Shown one piece after another: positions 1 through 8,273 of a DNA stretch of 64,000 nucleotides (position 1 is the first letter of the stretch; the number at the start of each line of letters is the position of its first letter). Location: positions 10,119-74,118 of the forward strand of contig JBKECK010000004.1 in assembly GCA_047974625.1 (NCBI GenBank), read 5' to 3'. Under the pieces are notes generated by a model. It was given only the letters and a program-made list of their open reading frames with translations. It was not told the origin of the DNA and ran no database searches. The stretch is from CADEDH01 sp047974625 (GTDB lineage Bacteria > Actinomycetota > Acidimicrobiia > Acidimicrobiales > SZUA-35). A program made the position numbers and the translations under genes.

Positions 1-979
1 GGGTGACCGGTGAGCTGGACTCGGGGGCGCGTCGCATGGTGTCGAGCGACACCATCAGGATCTCCGGGTCGGTTCCCCAGGTCCTGCTGCGGAACTCCCA
101 TTCGTTCGGGCCCCGGAACCCCCACCGGTCGAGGAACACCGCCACGGCCCCGGTCAAGGCCACCGCGTCGGGGTGTTCGTCGGCCTGGATTGCCGGCCAA
201 CGGCCGCCGTCGAGGCGGTCGAACAGGGTGGTCAGATGCGCCGAGGAGGCCACCATGCGGCTGAGCGGCCACATGTCGTGGGTGGCCATGGCCGAGTCGA
301 CGTCGCCGAGGCCGCTCGACAGGACCAGCCCGAGCTCGGGTCGGCCGATGGCGGCAGCCACCGCGGCCCCGCCCCCGATTCCCAGCCCGGACACGGTGCT
401 GGCGTATAGATGGGCGTGCCACAGGCGGCGGGACAGGGTCTCGAAGCTCCGCAGGCGGTCGAGCAGGGCCCGGGAGTCGAGGGTGGCGAGGTCGGGCCGG
501 GCCGCCACCACCTGCAGCACCTCGGCCCGGTCGGCGTCGAAGCGGGCCAGGTCGGTGGTGGCGGCCACCTCAGCCAGCCACTCCTGGCCCCGGGCCGACG
601 CTTCGGGGTCGACGTCGTCGGGGCGGGCCTCGCTCTCGTAGGACGGGATCCCCGGCATGTCACCGAAGTAGGCGTCGTCGATCATCTGGGCGCCCACGCC
701 GAGGCGGACCCCGAAGATCCGGGCCAGTGACATGTTGATGTAGCAGAACCCGTTGAATACCCCGACCGGGTTGTGGGGAATGGTGGCGTCGAAGGAGTCC
801 TCGTCGAACATGCGGGTCTCGAGGTAAGCGGCCCGCCAGCCCGGTTCGAGATTGTGGAGGAATCCGACCGAGGCGGTGAGTGGCGTCATCGGGTCGGGGA
901 ACACCTCCCCGGCGTTGGCCCGCGACCACAGGCGGAATCGTTTCGACGTGGGGTCGTTCGGAATCCAGTCGTCGGCCAT
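1..979 (-). CDS. PEP-utilising-enzyme family protein, 5' part (runs off the left edge)
   Basis: The frame opens at ATG 979, with an AAGGGGA-type ribosome binding site upstream, and stays open for about 326 codons to the window edge. The N-terminal region contains FPDPMTPLTASVG, which I associate with actinobacterial phosphoenolpyruvate-utilising (pyruvate-phosphate-dikinase-like) proteins of unknown substrate. The phosphohistidine mobile domain expected at the C-terminus would lie outside the window, so the family call rests on the N-terminal half only. It lies downstream of accD-accE on the same strand after a 163-bp gap and may have its own promoter. No signal peptide is visible, so it is probably cytoplasmic. 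Confidence 0.55.
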   Translation of the reverse strand, partial: MADDWIPNDPTSKRFRLWSRANAGEVFPDPMTPLTASVGFLHNLEPGWRAAYLETRMFDEDSFDATIPHNPVGVFNGFCYINMSLARIFGVRLGVGAQMIDDAYFGDMPGIPSYESEARPDDVDPEASARGQEWLAEVAATTDLARFDADRAEVLQVVAARPDLATLDSRALLDRLRSFETLSRRLWHAHLYASTVSGLGIGGGAAVAAAIGRPELGLVLSSGLGDVDSAMATHDMWPLSRMVASSAHLTTLFDRLDGGRWPAIQADEHPDAVALTGAVAVFLDRWGFRGPNEWEFRSRTWGTDPEILMVSLDTMRRAPESSSPVT

Positions 980-1009
980 CACCCAGGTCCCCTTCGTTGC
1001 CGGTTCACC

Positions 1010-1023
1010 CGTCGTGCACGACG
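1010..1023. promoter_or_regulatory. 14-bp perfect palindrome upstream of the PEP-utilising gene
   Basis: CGTCGTGCACGACG reads the same on both strands and sits about 30 bp upstream of the start codon at 979. Its position suits an operator for a dimeric repressor. No regulator can be named, and short GC-rich palindromes do arise by chance. Confidence 0.3.
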
Positions 1024-1142
1024 ACGGCCACCGTGGTGTGTATGACCACGGTCACCTTACTGAGGAAGGTCCTGGTGGGCGAACCGGGCGCGCCGGTTGC
1101 CCGATCGAGAGGGGTCGCGTCGCCGCCCTCCCCGAGCGGCCC

Positions 1143-1331
1143 CTAGGCCCGCCAGGGGCGCTGGCGGGCGTGCGGGGTGGGCCGGTTCCACCAGCGGCCA
1201 CTGAACCGCCACCGGGGGTCGGCCACCGGTTCGCCGCCGGCCGACGCCGGAGCCGCGGCCAGGGCGAGGGCGGCCATGATGGCGGCCGCCTCCTCGTCGG
1301 TCGGGGTGGGGGTGATGTCGGTGGTGGTCAT
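1143..1331 (-). CDS. accE: Acyl-CoA carboxylase epsilon subunit
   Basis: A 62-residue protein with ATG 1331 preceded by GAGGG. It has the two hallmarks of actinobacterial AccE: an acidic N-terminal helix containing EEAAAIMAALALA, and a C-terminal Trp/Arg-rich tail (WRFSGRWWNRPTPHARQRPW). In this family the epsilon peptide helps join the biotinylated alpha subunit to the beta carboxyltransferase core. It starts 45 bp after the accD stop on the same strand, so the two are surely co-transcribed. The gene is short and easily missed by annotation. Confidence 0.85.
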   Translation of the reverse strand: MTTTDITPTPTDEEAAAIMAALALAAAPASAGGEPVADPRWRFSGRWWNRPTPHARQRPWRA

Positions 1332-1376
1332 GGGATCCCTCGTGGGTCGAACGGCCGGACGCGTCTGGGGCCGCGC

Positions 1377-2933
1377 CTACAGGGGCACGTTGCCGTGCTT
1401 GCGTTTCGGGAGCTCCTCCCGCTTCGACCGCAGCATCTCGAAGCCGGCGATCACCTCGCGACGGGTGTCGGTGGGGTCGATCACGGCGTCGACGTAGCCC
1501 CGCTCGGCGGCGATCCAGGGGTTGGCGAACCGTTCCTTGTACTCCTCGATCAGCTCGGTTCGCCGGGCGGCCGGATCGTCGGCGGCCTGGATCTCCCGGC
1601 GGTAGACAATGTCGGTGGCCCCCTCGGGCCCCATCACCGCCAGCTCTGCCGACGGCCAGGCCAGGGACAGATCGGAGCCGATGCTCTTGGAGTCCATCAC
1701 CACGTACGCCCCGCCGTAGGCCTTGCGGGTGATGACCTGGATCCGGGGCACGGTGGCCTCACAGTAGGCGTACAGCAGTTTGGCGCCGTGGCGGATGATG
1801 CCGCCGTACTCCTGGTCGACACCCGGGAGGAAGCCGGGTACGTCGACGAAGGTGAGCAGGGGGATGTTGAAGGCGTCGCAGGTCCGCACGAACCGGGCCG
1901 CCTTCGACGACGACTCGATGTCGAGTACCCCGGCCAGCACCATCGGCTGGTTGGCCACCACCCCGACGGGGTGCCCATCCAGGCGGATGTACCCGCACAG
2001 GATCGACTTGGCCCAGCTGGCGTGGTATTCGAGGAACTCCCCGTCGTCGGCCACCTCGGTGATGACCGACTTCATGTCGTAGGGCATGTTCGGGCTGGGC
2101 GGCATGAGATCGATCAGGCTCGGGCAAGGCCGGGCGGGGTCGTCCGCGGCCTCGAACACCGGCGGGTCCTCGATGTTGTTCGACGGGAGGAACGACAACA
2201 GGTAGCGGACCTCGTCGAGCACCGCCTTCTCGTCGCCGGCCACGAAGTTGGCCACCCCGGACCGGGACGAGTGGCTCATGGCCCCGCCCAGCTCCTCGAG
2301 GGTGACCTCCTCCCCGGTCACGGTCTTCACCACGTCGGGACCGGTGATGAACATGTGGGAGGTCTCGTTGACCATGAAGATGAAGTCGGTCATGGCCGGG
2401 CTGTACACGGCGCCACCGGCGCAGGGGCCCATGATCACGCTGATCTGCGGCACGACACCGGAGGCCTGCACGTTGCGGTAGAAGATGCCGCCGTAGCCGT
2501 CGAGGCTCACCACCCCCTCGGGGATGCGGGCGCCGGCGCCGTCGTTGAGGCCGATGCAGGGCGCCCCGACCGAGAGGGCCAGGTCCATCAGCTTGTGGAG
2601 CTTCTCGGCGAAGACCTCACCCAGGGACCCACCGTTGATGGTGAAGTCCTGGCTGAACACGAAGACCTTGCGGCCGTCGATGGTGCCCCACCCGGTGATG
2701 ACACCGTCGGTGTAGGGCCGCTCGGTCGCCTCAGGATGCCTCGTCCGGGCCAGCATGTCCAGCTCGTGGAACGACCCCTCGTCGAGGAGGTAGTCAATCC
2801 GTTCCCGGGCCAGCATTTTGCCCTTCTCGTGCTGTCGCTTGACCGCACGCTCCGGGCCGGCGTGGAGGGCCTCTTCCCGCCGCCGTTCGAGGTCGGCCAC
2901 ACGTTCGCTCAGGGGGTGATCCACGTCGGGCAC
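1377..2933 (-). CDS. Acyl-CoA carboxylase beta (carboxyltransferase) subunit, AccD/PccB type
   Basis: A 518-residue carboxyltransferase that would transfer CO2 from carboxybiotin to acetyl- or propionyl-CoA for malonyl- or methylmalonyl-CoA synthesis. The N-terminal KMLARERIDYLLDEGSF, the oxyanion-type glycine-rich stretches GPCAGGAVYSPA and KAYGGAYVVM, and the length all fit PccB/AccD proteins. I chose GTG 2933 because GGGAGG lies 5 nt upstream. The frame stays open 62 codons further, but that stretch is Pro/Arg-rich and would overlap the divergent ligC start at 3098. accE follows directly. No biotin-carrying alpha subunit gene is nearby. Which acyl-CoA is preferred cannot be read here. Confidence 0.92.
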   Translation of the reverse strand: MPDVDHPLSERVADLERRREEALHAGPERAVKRQHEKGKMLARERIDYLLDEGSFHELDMLARTRHPEATERPYTDGVITGWGTIDGRKVFVFSQDFTINGGSLGEVFAEKLHKLMDLALSVGAPCIGLNDGAGARIPEGVVSLDGYGGIFYRNVQASGVVPQISVIMGPCAGGAVYSPAMTDFIFMVNETSHMFITGPDVVKTVTGEEVTLEELGGAMSHSSRSGVANFVAGDEKAVLDEVRYLLSFLPSNNIEDPPVFEAADDPARPCPSLIDLMPPSPNMPYDMKSVITEVADDGEFLEYHASWAKSILCGYIRLDGHPVGVVANQPMVLAGVLDIESSSKAARFVRTCDAFNIPLLTFVDVPGFLPGVDQEYGGIIRHGAKLLYAYCEATVPRIQVITRKAYGGAYVVMDSKSIGSDLSLAWPSAELAVMGPEGATDIVYRREIQAADDPAARRTELIEEYKERFANPWIAAERGYVDAVIDPTDTRREVIAGFEMLRSKREELPKRKHGNVPL

Positions 2934-3097
2934 CCTAGCCTCCCGGACGGCCCAATCGCCTGTCCGGTCGGCGCCGGTCGCCGGGGCGGGCGGACGGCAC
3001 CCGACCGCAGTCGTCCCCCGGGCGGCAGGGGCCCGGCCGGGGTGCCGAACCGAGCCCGGGAGCGGCGCCATCTGCACCGGTACGTAGTCTGGGGCCC

Positions 3098-4180
3098 ATG
3101 GACCTTCCCGTGAATCCACCAGTGAAGCCCATGCTGGCCAAGGCGGTCACCGGCCTTCCCGAGGGTGAGGTCCTGTTCGAGCCGAAGTGGGATGGATTCC
3201 GGTGTGTGGTGTTCCGGGACGGTGACGAGGTGGTACTCGGGTCCCGCAACGAGCGGCCCCTCACCCGTTACTTCCCCGAGATGCCCCGGCCGCTCCGCGA
3301 CGCCCTGCCGCCCCGCTGCGTGGTGGACGGTGAGCTGATCGTGGTGACCGACGGTCGGCTCGACTTCGACGGTCTCCAGCAACGGATCCATCCGGCCGAG
3401 AGCCGGGTCACCATGCTGGCCGAGGCGACCCCGGCCTGGTTCGTGGCCTTCGACGTGCTCGCCCTGGGGGACGACGACCTCCGACCCCGCCCGTTCCGGG
3501 ATCGTCGGGCCGTCCTGGAGGAGATCCTGACCGGGGTGGCCCCGCCGGTGTTCCTCACCCCCACCACCGACGACCGGGACCTGGCCGGAGAGTGGTTCCG
3601 GGTTTTCGAGGGGGCCGGCCTCGACGGCCTGATCGCCAAACCGCTGGCCGATCCCTACGTGGAGAACAAGCGGACCCAGCTCAAGATCAAGCACGTCCGG
3701 ACCGCGGACGCGGCGGTGGCCGGGTTCCGGTGGCACAAGGACGGTCGGGGAATCGGGTCGCTCCTCCTCGGCCTGTACCGGGACGGCGACCTCCACCATG
3801 TCGGGGTGGCGGCCAGTTTCACAGCCAAACGGCGGGAGGAGCTGGTGGAGGAACTGATGCCGCTCACCGAGGGGGCGTTGGAGGACCACCCGTGGCGGGG
3901 TTGGGCGGACGCCGAGGCCGAGGCCCGGGCGGAGGGACGGATGCCGGGGGCCCCGAACCGGTGGAGCGCCAAGAAGGACCACTCCTGGGTTCCCCTGAGG
4001 ATCGAGCTGGTGGCGGAGGTGAAGTACGGCAGCACCCTGAACGGTCGGTTCCGGGAGGTGACCAGGATGCTGCGGTGGCGGCCGGACAAGACGCCCGCCC
4101 AGTGCACCTTCGACCAGTTGGACGAGCCGAAACCAGTAGGGGTGGAGCTTGTGTTACAAGCTCCACCCCTACGGACCTAG
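3098..4180 (+). CDS. ligC: ATP-dependent DNA ligase, LigC type
   Basis: A 360-residue ligase with the nucleotidyl-transfer motif EPKWDGFR (lysine 30 takes the AMP), motif III-like DGELIV, and ENKRTQLKIKH as the motif V region, followed by an OB-fold region ending with CTFDQLDEP. The length matches the small LigC ligases, which seal nicks in mycobacterial gap-filling repair together with a separate LigD-like polymerase. Such a polymerase lies 2.5 kb downstream on the same strand. The last dozen codons are made from a perfect 16-bp inverted repeat (4136-4172) and look like an added tail beyond the usual end. It is divergent from accD across 164 bp. Confidence 0.92.
   Translation: MDLPVNPPVKPMLAKAVTGLPEGEVLFEPKWDGFRCVVFRDGDEVVLGSRNERPLTRYFPEMPRPLRDALPPRCVVDGELIVVTDGRLDFDGLQQRIHPAESRVTMLAEATPAWFVAFDVLALGDDDLRPRPFRDRRAVLEEILTGVAPPVFLTPTTDDRDLAGEWFRVFEGAGLDGLIAKPLADPYVENKRTQLKIKHVRTADAAVAGFRWHKDGRGIGSLLLGLYRDGDLHHVGVAASFTAKRREELVEELMPLTEGALEDHPWRGWADAEAEARAEGRMPGAPNRWSAKKDHSWVPLRIELVAEVKYGSTLNGRFREVTRMLRWRPDKTPAQCTFDQLDEPKPVGVELVLQAPPLRT
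4136..4172 (+). repeat. Perfect 16-bp inverted repeat at the 3' end of ligC
   Basis: GTAGGGGTGGAGCTTG at 4136-4151, the loop TGTTA, and the exact reverse complement at 4157-4172. The ligC stop codon follows at 4178-4180. A stable hairpin here could end transcription or protect the mRNA end, but there is no T-run after it. It could also be a small inserted hairpin that supplied the last codons of ligC. The 177 bp from the stop to the next gene contain nothing else I recognise. Confidence 0.75.
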
Positions 4181-4357
4181 CTATTGTGTTCCGCCGGGTG
4201 ATCTTGGGGAGATCGTGCCCAGGGCACCGGTGGCGGGATGCGGCCGCTGTAACGCATCCCCCACTTGTCCCGTTTTGTCGCGCCGCACCGACGAAAAGTT
4301 CCCATCGCAACGATTTTCGTCACGGAACGGTCACAATCCAGGTGTGGGCCGGTCGGG

Positions 4358-5842
4358 TCAGCCCCCGACGACGATCTCGACCCGCCGGTTCAGGGCCCGA
4401 CCGGCCGGGTCGTCGTCCCCGGCCGGGGTGGTGTTCGGGGCGATCGGACGCGTCTCGCCGTAGCCGACGGCCGTCATCTCGGCGGTGACACCGTCCTCGG
4501 TGAGGGCGGCCACCACGGCGTCGGCCCGGCGGAGGGAAAGGTCGTCGTTGTACTCGTCGGAGCCCATGGCGTCGGTGTGGCCCTCGACCGTTAGGGGCTC
4601 GTCGGTACTGGAAAGTGCGTCGGCGGCCTGGGCGAGGACCTCGTCGGCCTCGGGTCTGAGGGTGGCCTGGTCGAAGTCGAACAGGACGTCAGCGGAGAAC
4701 CGCAACACCACCGCACACGGGGTGGTGAGCCGCCCGAGGGTGCCCAGCGGCGGGATACGGTCGACCACGGCCACGGCTGGGAAATCGGGGACGACGACGC
4801 GGTGGCCGGAGCCGTCGGTGGCGTTGCCCTCGGCGTCGAAGCTGACCTCGATGCCGGCGGTGACGTCCTCGTACCAGCCGGAACCGTCCGGTTCGACCTC
4901 GAGCGACAGATGGCTGTCGCCACCGAGGTCCTGGAAGTCGACCGATCCGTCGTCGAACCGTTCCAAGGTGACGTGCCGGTTGCCGCCCAGGTCCTGGAAG
5001 GTCACGTGGTCACCGTCGACGGTCAGGTTCAGATGCTGGTCGCCGCCGAGGTCCTCCAGGGACCCGTTGCCGCCCCCGTAGATCTCCACCTGCCGGTGGT
5101 TGGTCCCACCCAGGTCGGTGGTCGAGCCGGTACCGTCGGAGGCGACGTCCACGGAGAAGTGCCGGTCGCCACCCAGGTCCTGATAGGTGCCGGAACCGTC
5201 GGCGGCCACCTCGATCGTCAGGTGACGGTCACCCCCGAGGTCCTTCAGCTCGCCCGAACCGTCGGCGGCCACTTCGACGGTCAGGTGGCGGTCGCCGCCG
5301 AGGTCCTGAAGACGGCCGGAACCGTCGGGGGCCACGTCGAGGGACAGGTGCTTGTCGTCGGAGAGGTCGCGGTAGTGCCGGGTGCCGTCAGGGTCGGTGG
5401 TCAGCCCCACATGGCTCGAACCATCCAGGTTCAGGTAGCTGGGGACGGCCTCCAGGTCGAAGACGTCCATCTCCCCCTCGGGCAGGACCACCCCGGCGCT
5501 GTCGCAGGCGGGGGACACCACGTCAAGGCCGGTGTCGGGATCCTCCAACCCGCCCAGTTCGGTACCGAGCACGTCGCCGGCCGCGGTGAGGGCCGCCGGG
5601 TCGTGCACCGTGATGGCGGGCAGGGTCGGGTAGACGATGGTGATGACGTCCGCGTCCCCGGTGCCAGCGTCGTCGGTGCCGTCGGTGCCGGGGTCGGCCG
5701 GGGTGGCAGCCGTCCCGGCCGCCGCGCTCGAGGTGGTGGTGTCATCGGATGCGGCCGTCTCCGAGAACAGGCCGCATCCCGTGACCAGGAGGGTGGCCGC
5801 CGCGGCGACGCTCGAGGTACGGGCCCATGTCCGTGGTGTCAT
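4358..5842 (-). CDS. OmpA-family lipoprotein with 21-residue tandem repeats
   Basis: A 494-residue exported protein. Residues 1-23 form a lipoprotein signal peptide ending in the lipobox LVTGC (Cys23), followed by a Thr/Ala/Asp-rich linker. Residues about 158-330 hold nine units of about 21 residues built on DLGGDRHLTVEVAADGSG. Residues about 380-494 form an OmpA-like peptidoglycan-binding domain (VLFDFDQATLRPEAD, GHTDAMGSDEYNDDLSLRRA, NRRVEI). The protein would be anchored by lipid at one end and bind cell wall at the other. The repeat has strict spacing and looks like a beta-solenoid or propeller blade unit, but I do not recognise it as a named family. It lies between ligC and the primase-polymerase gene on the opposite strand. 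Confidence 0.85.
   Translation of the reverse strand: MTPRTWARTSSVAAAATLLVTGCGLFSETAASDDTTTSSAAAGTAATPADPGTDGTDDAGTGDADVITIVYPTLPAITVHDPAALTAAGDVLGTELGGLEDPDTGLDVVSPACDSAGVVLPEGEMDVFDLEAVPSYLNLDGSSHVGLTTDPDGTRHYRDLSDDKHLSLDVAPDGSGRLQDLGGDRHLTVEVAADGSGELKDLGGDRHLTIEVAADGSGTYQDLGGDRHFSVDVASDGTGSTTDLGGTNHRQVEIYGGGNGSLEDLGGDQHLNLTVDGDHVTFQDLGGNRHVTLERFDDGSVDFQDLGGDSHLSLEVEPDGSGWYEDVTAGIEVSFDAEGNATDGSGHRVVVPDFPAVAVVDRIPPLGTLGRLTTPCAVVLRFSADVLFDFDQATLRPEADEVLAQAADALSSTDEPLTVEGHTDAMGSDEYNDDLSLRRADAVVAALTEDGVTAEMTAVGYGETRPIAPNTTPAGDDDPAGRALNRRVEIVVGG
4853..5371 (-). repeat. Nine 63-bp coding repeats in the OmpA-family lipoprotein
   Basis: The core Asp of each unit falls at residues 159, 180, 201, 222, 243, 264, 284, 305 and 326, so the period is 21 residues with one 20-residue unit. 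The first and last units have diverged (DLSDD, DVTAG). The consensus is D-L-G-G-D-R-H-L-x-V-E-V-A-x-D-G-S-G. Confidence 0.9.
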
Positions 5843-5970
5843 GCGCTGCGCTCACCTTCCCGCCCCGGCCGCACCATGCCCCCGGGGCAACAACTAGGGC
5901 CAGGGTAGATGGGGGGCAACGGGGGACGGGGTCGGCCGTCGGCGAGGGGCTGGGCGGTTGTGCCCCCGCC

Positions 5971-6645
5971 TCAGCCGTCGGCGGCGGTGGCCTGGAGGGC
6001 GTCAGCCATCATGAAATCGAGGGTGATGACCACAGGGGCCTCGGCGTCGACCTGGTCGATGCAGGTGGACACGTCAGCGGCCACCACCCCGACCTGGTCC
6101 GGGTCGTAGATCCGGTAGAACCGCTCCTGACCGCCGTAGGCGGTGGGGCACTCCCCGGCGAAGGGCCCGAGGGACAGGGAGTCGGGTTCGAGGGCAAGGG
6201 CCTCGGCCCTGAGCTGACTGACGTCGTAGGTGCCCCGCGAAATCACCTGCCCACCCTCGATGAGGGTCCAGTCGCCGTCGGCGGCCAGCTCGAGCTGGCG
6301 CTCGCACACCCCACCCTCGCAGAGACCACCGACGTCGATGACCACGGCCAGCAGGCCGCTGTCGATGACGGTGGCCAGGGTGTCCATCACCGGCGAGGTG
6401 GGCGGGACCGACGGGCTGGTGCCGGTGATCACAGGGTCGTCGCCCCGCTCGAACTCGGTGTCGTCGGTGGTGGTGACGGTGGTGTCGGCGGCACAGCCGG
6501 CGATGGCGAGGACGCCGGCGACGGCCAGCCCGGCCACGGCCGGACCCGGGCGCCAGCGGCCGCGTCGTCGTGGGCGGCGGCGGGGGGGGCGGCGGCGGTC
6601 CGGAGACCGGGGCGAGGGTCCGGGGGACCGTCCTACCGGGGACAT
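5971..6645 (-). CDS. Uncharacterised lipoprotein
   Basis: A 224-residue protein with an unusually long Arg/Pro-rich N-terminus (about 35 residues), a hydrophobic segment and the lipobox VLAIAGC. The mature part has cysteine pairs (GGLCEGGVCERQ, then AGECPTAY and VSTCIDQ) that suggest disulphides outside the membrane. I recognise no family. The Arg-rich leader is encoded partly by an 8-G run near 6582-6589, so the start could be further downstream or the run could vary. It is 128 bp upstream of the OmpA-family lipoprotein on the same strand, and the two envelope proteins may be co-expressed. Confidence 0.6.
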   Translation of the reverse strand: MSPVGRSPGPSPRSPDRRRPPRRRPRRRGRWRPGPAVAGLAVAGVLAIAGCAADTTVTTTDDTEFERGDDPVITGTSPSVPPTSPVMDTLATVIDSGLLAVVIDVGGLCEGGVCERQLELAADGDWTLIEGGQVISRGTYDVSQLRAEALALEPDSLSLGPFAGECPTAYGGQERFYRIYDPDQVGVVAADVSTCIDQVDAEAPVVITLDFMMADALQATAADG

Positions 6646-6710
6646 GAATGGTCACGCTACACCGGGGGAAACGGCGACGAACGGCCTCGACGGTGCAGTA
6701 GCGTCGGTGG

Positions 6711-7724
6711 ATGTCCGGTGATCGCACCACCGTCAGCGCCGGTGGCCACGACGTGGAGGTCTCCCACCCCGGCAAGGTGTTCTTCACCAAGGGGGGCGAA
6801 ACCAAGCTCGACCTGATCGAGTACTACCTGGCCGTGGCCGGGCCGATCATGGCCGCCACCGGCGGGCGGCCCACGATGCTGCAGCGTTTCCCCGACGGCG
6901 CGTCGGGCAAGTCCTTCTACCAGAAGCGGGTGCCCAAGGGGGCGCCGCCGTGGCTCGAGACCGCGATCATGTCCACCCCCAACGGGACGACGTCGGACGC
7001 CATGGTGGTGGCCGACGTGGGCCATCTGGTGTGGGCGGCCCAGATGGGGTGCCTCGGGTTCCATCCGTGGCCGTTCCGGGTGGCCGACATGGCTCACACC
7101 GACGAGCTCCGCATCGATCTCGACCCGTCGCCCGGCATCGGGTTCGACGATATCCGGGCCGCGGCCGGCCGGGTGCGGGGCCTGTTCGACGAGCTGGGCA
7201 TGGCCTCGTTCCCCAAGACCACGGGCAGCCGGGGCCTGCACGTGTTCGTGCCCCTGGAACCGCGGTGGGATTCCTACCAGGTACGCCTGGCCGCCGTGGC
7301 CTTCGCCCGGGAGCTGGAGCGCCGCTACCCCGACGAGGTGACCGCGGCCTGGTGGAAGGACGAGCGGGGCTCCCGGGTGTTCATCGACTACAACCAGAAC
7401 GCCCCCCACAAGACGGTGTTCGGGGCGTGGAGCGTCCGGTCCCGGGTCGGGGCGCAGGTGAGCACCCCTGTGTTCTGGGAGGAGGTCGACGAGATCGATC
7501 CCGAGGCCCTCACCATGGCCACCGTCCCGGCCCGTCTCGCCGCCGACGGCGACCCCTGGGCCGGCAAGGCGACGACGGCGGCGTCGCTCGAACCACTGCT
7601 GGCCATGAACGCCGCCGACCGGGAGGCCGGCCTGGGCGACGCGCCGTGGCCGCCCGTCTACCCGAAGATGCCGTTCGAACCTCCCCGGGTGGCACCGGGC
7701 CGGGCCAAAGGGGCCGGCGGGTAG
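6711..7724 (+). CDS. LigD-like primase-polymerase (archaeo-eukaryotic primase fold), stand-alone PolDom/Prim-PolC type
   Basis: A 337-residue protein matching the polymerase domain of LigD without fused ligase or nuclease domains. Visible motifs are the N-terminal SHPGKVFFTKGGETKLDLI, the metal-binding Asp pair in DELRIDLDPSPG, the nucleotide-binding KTTGSRGLHVFVPL and the third acidic motif RVFIDYNQN. Family members add ribonucleotides or short DNA patches at gaps, and stand-alone versions act with LigC in base excision repair. ligC lies upstream on the same strand with two opposite-strand lipoprotein genes between. ATG 6711 is the first start in a frame that begins with the conserved region. 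Confidence 0.92.
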   Translation: MSGDRTTVSAGGHDVEVSHPGKVFFTKGGETKLDLIEYYLAVAGPIMAATGGRPTMLQRFPDGASGKSFYQKRVPKGAPPWLETAIMSTPNGTTSDAMVVADVGHLVWAAQMGCLGFHPWPFRVADMAHTDELRIDLDPSPGIGFDDIRAAAGRVRGLFDELGMASFPKTTGSRGLHVFVPLEPRWDSYQVRLAAVAFARELERRYPDEVTAAWWKDERGSRVFIDYNQNAPHKTVFGAWSVRSRVGAQVSTPVFWEEVDEIDPEALTMATVPARLAADGDPWAGKATTAASLEPLLAMNAADREAGLGDAPWPPVYPKMPFEPPRVAPGRAKGAGG

Positions 7725-7751
7725 GCGAAGGGGCCGAAGAACCGACCCGAG

Positions 7752-8273
7752 CTACGGGATCCGCTTCTCCATCATGCCGACCCGGTAGGCGGGGTCGCCG
7801 GTGGGGTTGACCTGCGCCACCATGGCGAAGCCGAACAGGTCGTGGAAGCGGAGCGAGCGCGGGTTGGGCGGTTCGGTGTTGACCTCGGCGCACAGTATCG
7901 GCTTGCCGGCCTCCACCGCCCAGGTCTCGAACCGGCGGTACAGCTCCGGTCCCCAACCGGCCCCCCGGGCCTTGGCCGCCACCGCCACCCGGTCCACGTA
8001 GGCGAACGTCGGGTGCCGCTCGGCGAACCAGCCGAAGTTGGGGCTGTCGTAACCGGCGGTCTCGTCGAGGCCGATCAGAAAACCGACGATGCGGCCGTCG
8101 ACCTCGACCACCTCGAACCGGGTGGCCCATCGGGCGAGGGCGGCGAGACGCGCCGCGTCGATGGAGCCGACCTCGGGCACGTTGGCCTGATTGAGGGCCA
8201 GCACGGCCTCGGCGTCGGCCCCGGTGTACGGCCGCACCTCCCCGGCGGTGCCGGGCCGACCGCGACCGGTCAC
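7752..8273 (-). CDS. GNAT-family N-acetyltransferase
   Basis: A 173-residue protein with a GNAT fold. The central strand-turn region YVDRVAVAAKARGAGWGPELYRRFETWA carries an acetyl-CoA-binding motif (R/Q-x-x-G-x-G/A-like), and a C-terminal NPRSLRFHDLFGF is typical of the family. The start is GTG 8273, whose GTGA overlaps the stop of the upstream exonuclease gene (8270-8272), so translation is probably coupled. The open frame extends further upstream but only as antisense-like Pro/Arg-rich sequence within the exonuclease gene. The substrate is unknown. Confidence 0.8.
   Translation of the reverse strand: MTGRGRPGTAGEVRPYTGADAEAVLALNQANVPEVGSIDAARLAALARWATRFEVVEVDGRIVGFLIGLDETAGYDSPNFGWFAERHPTFAYVDRVAVAAKARGAGWGPELYRRFETWAVEAGKPILCAEVNTEPPNPRSLRFHDLFGFAMVAQVNPTGDPAYRVGMMEKRIP

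Noticed and set aside
852..3113. A 753-codon plus-strand open frame over the carboxylase genes
   Set aside because: It is the antisense of accD-accE. The His/Gly/Val-rich composition and lack of any domain are typical of shadow frames in high-GC DNA.
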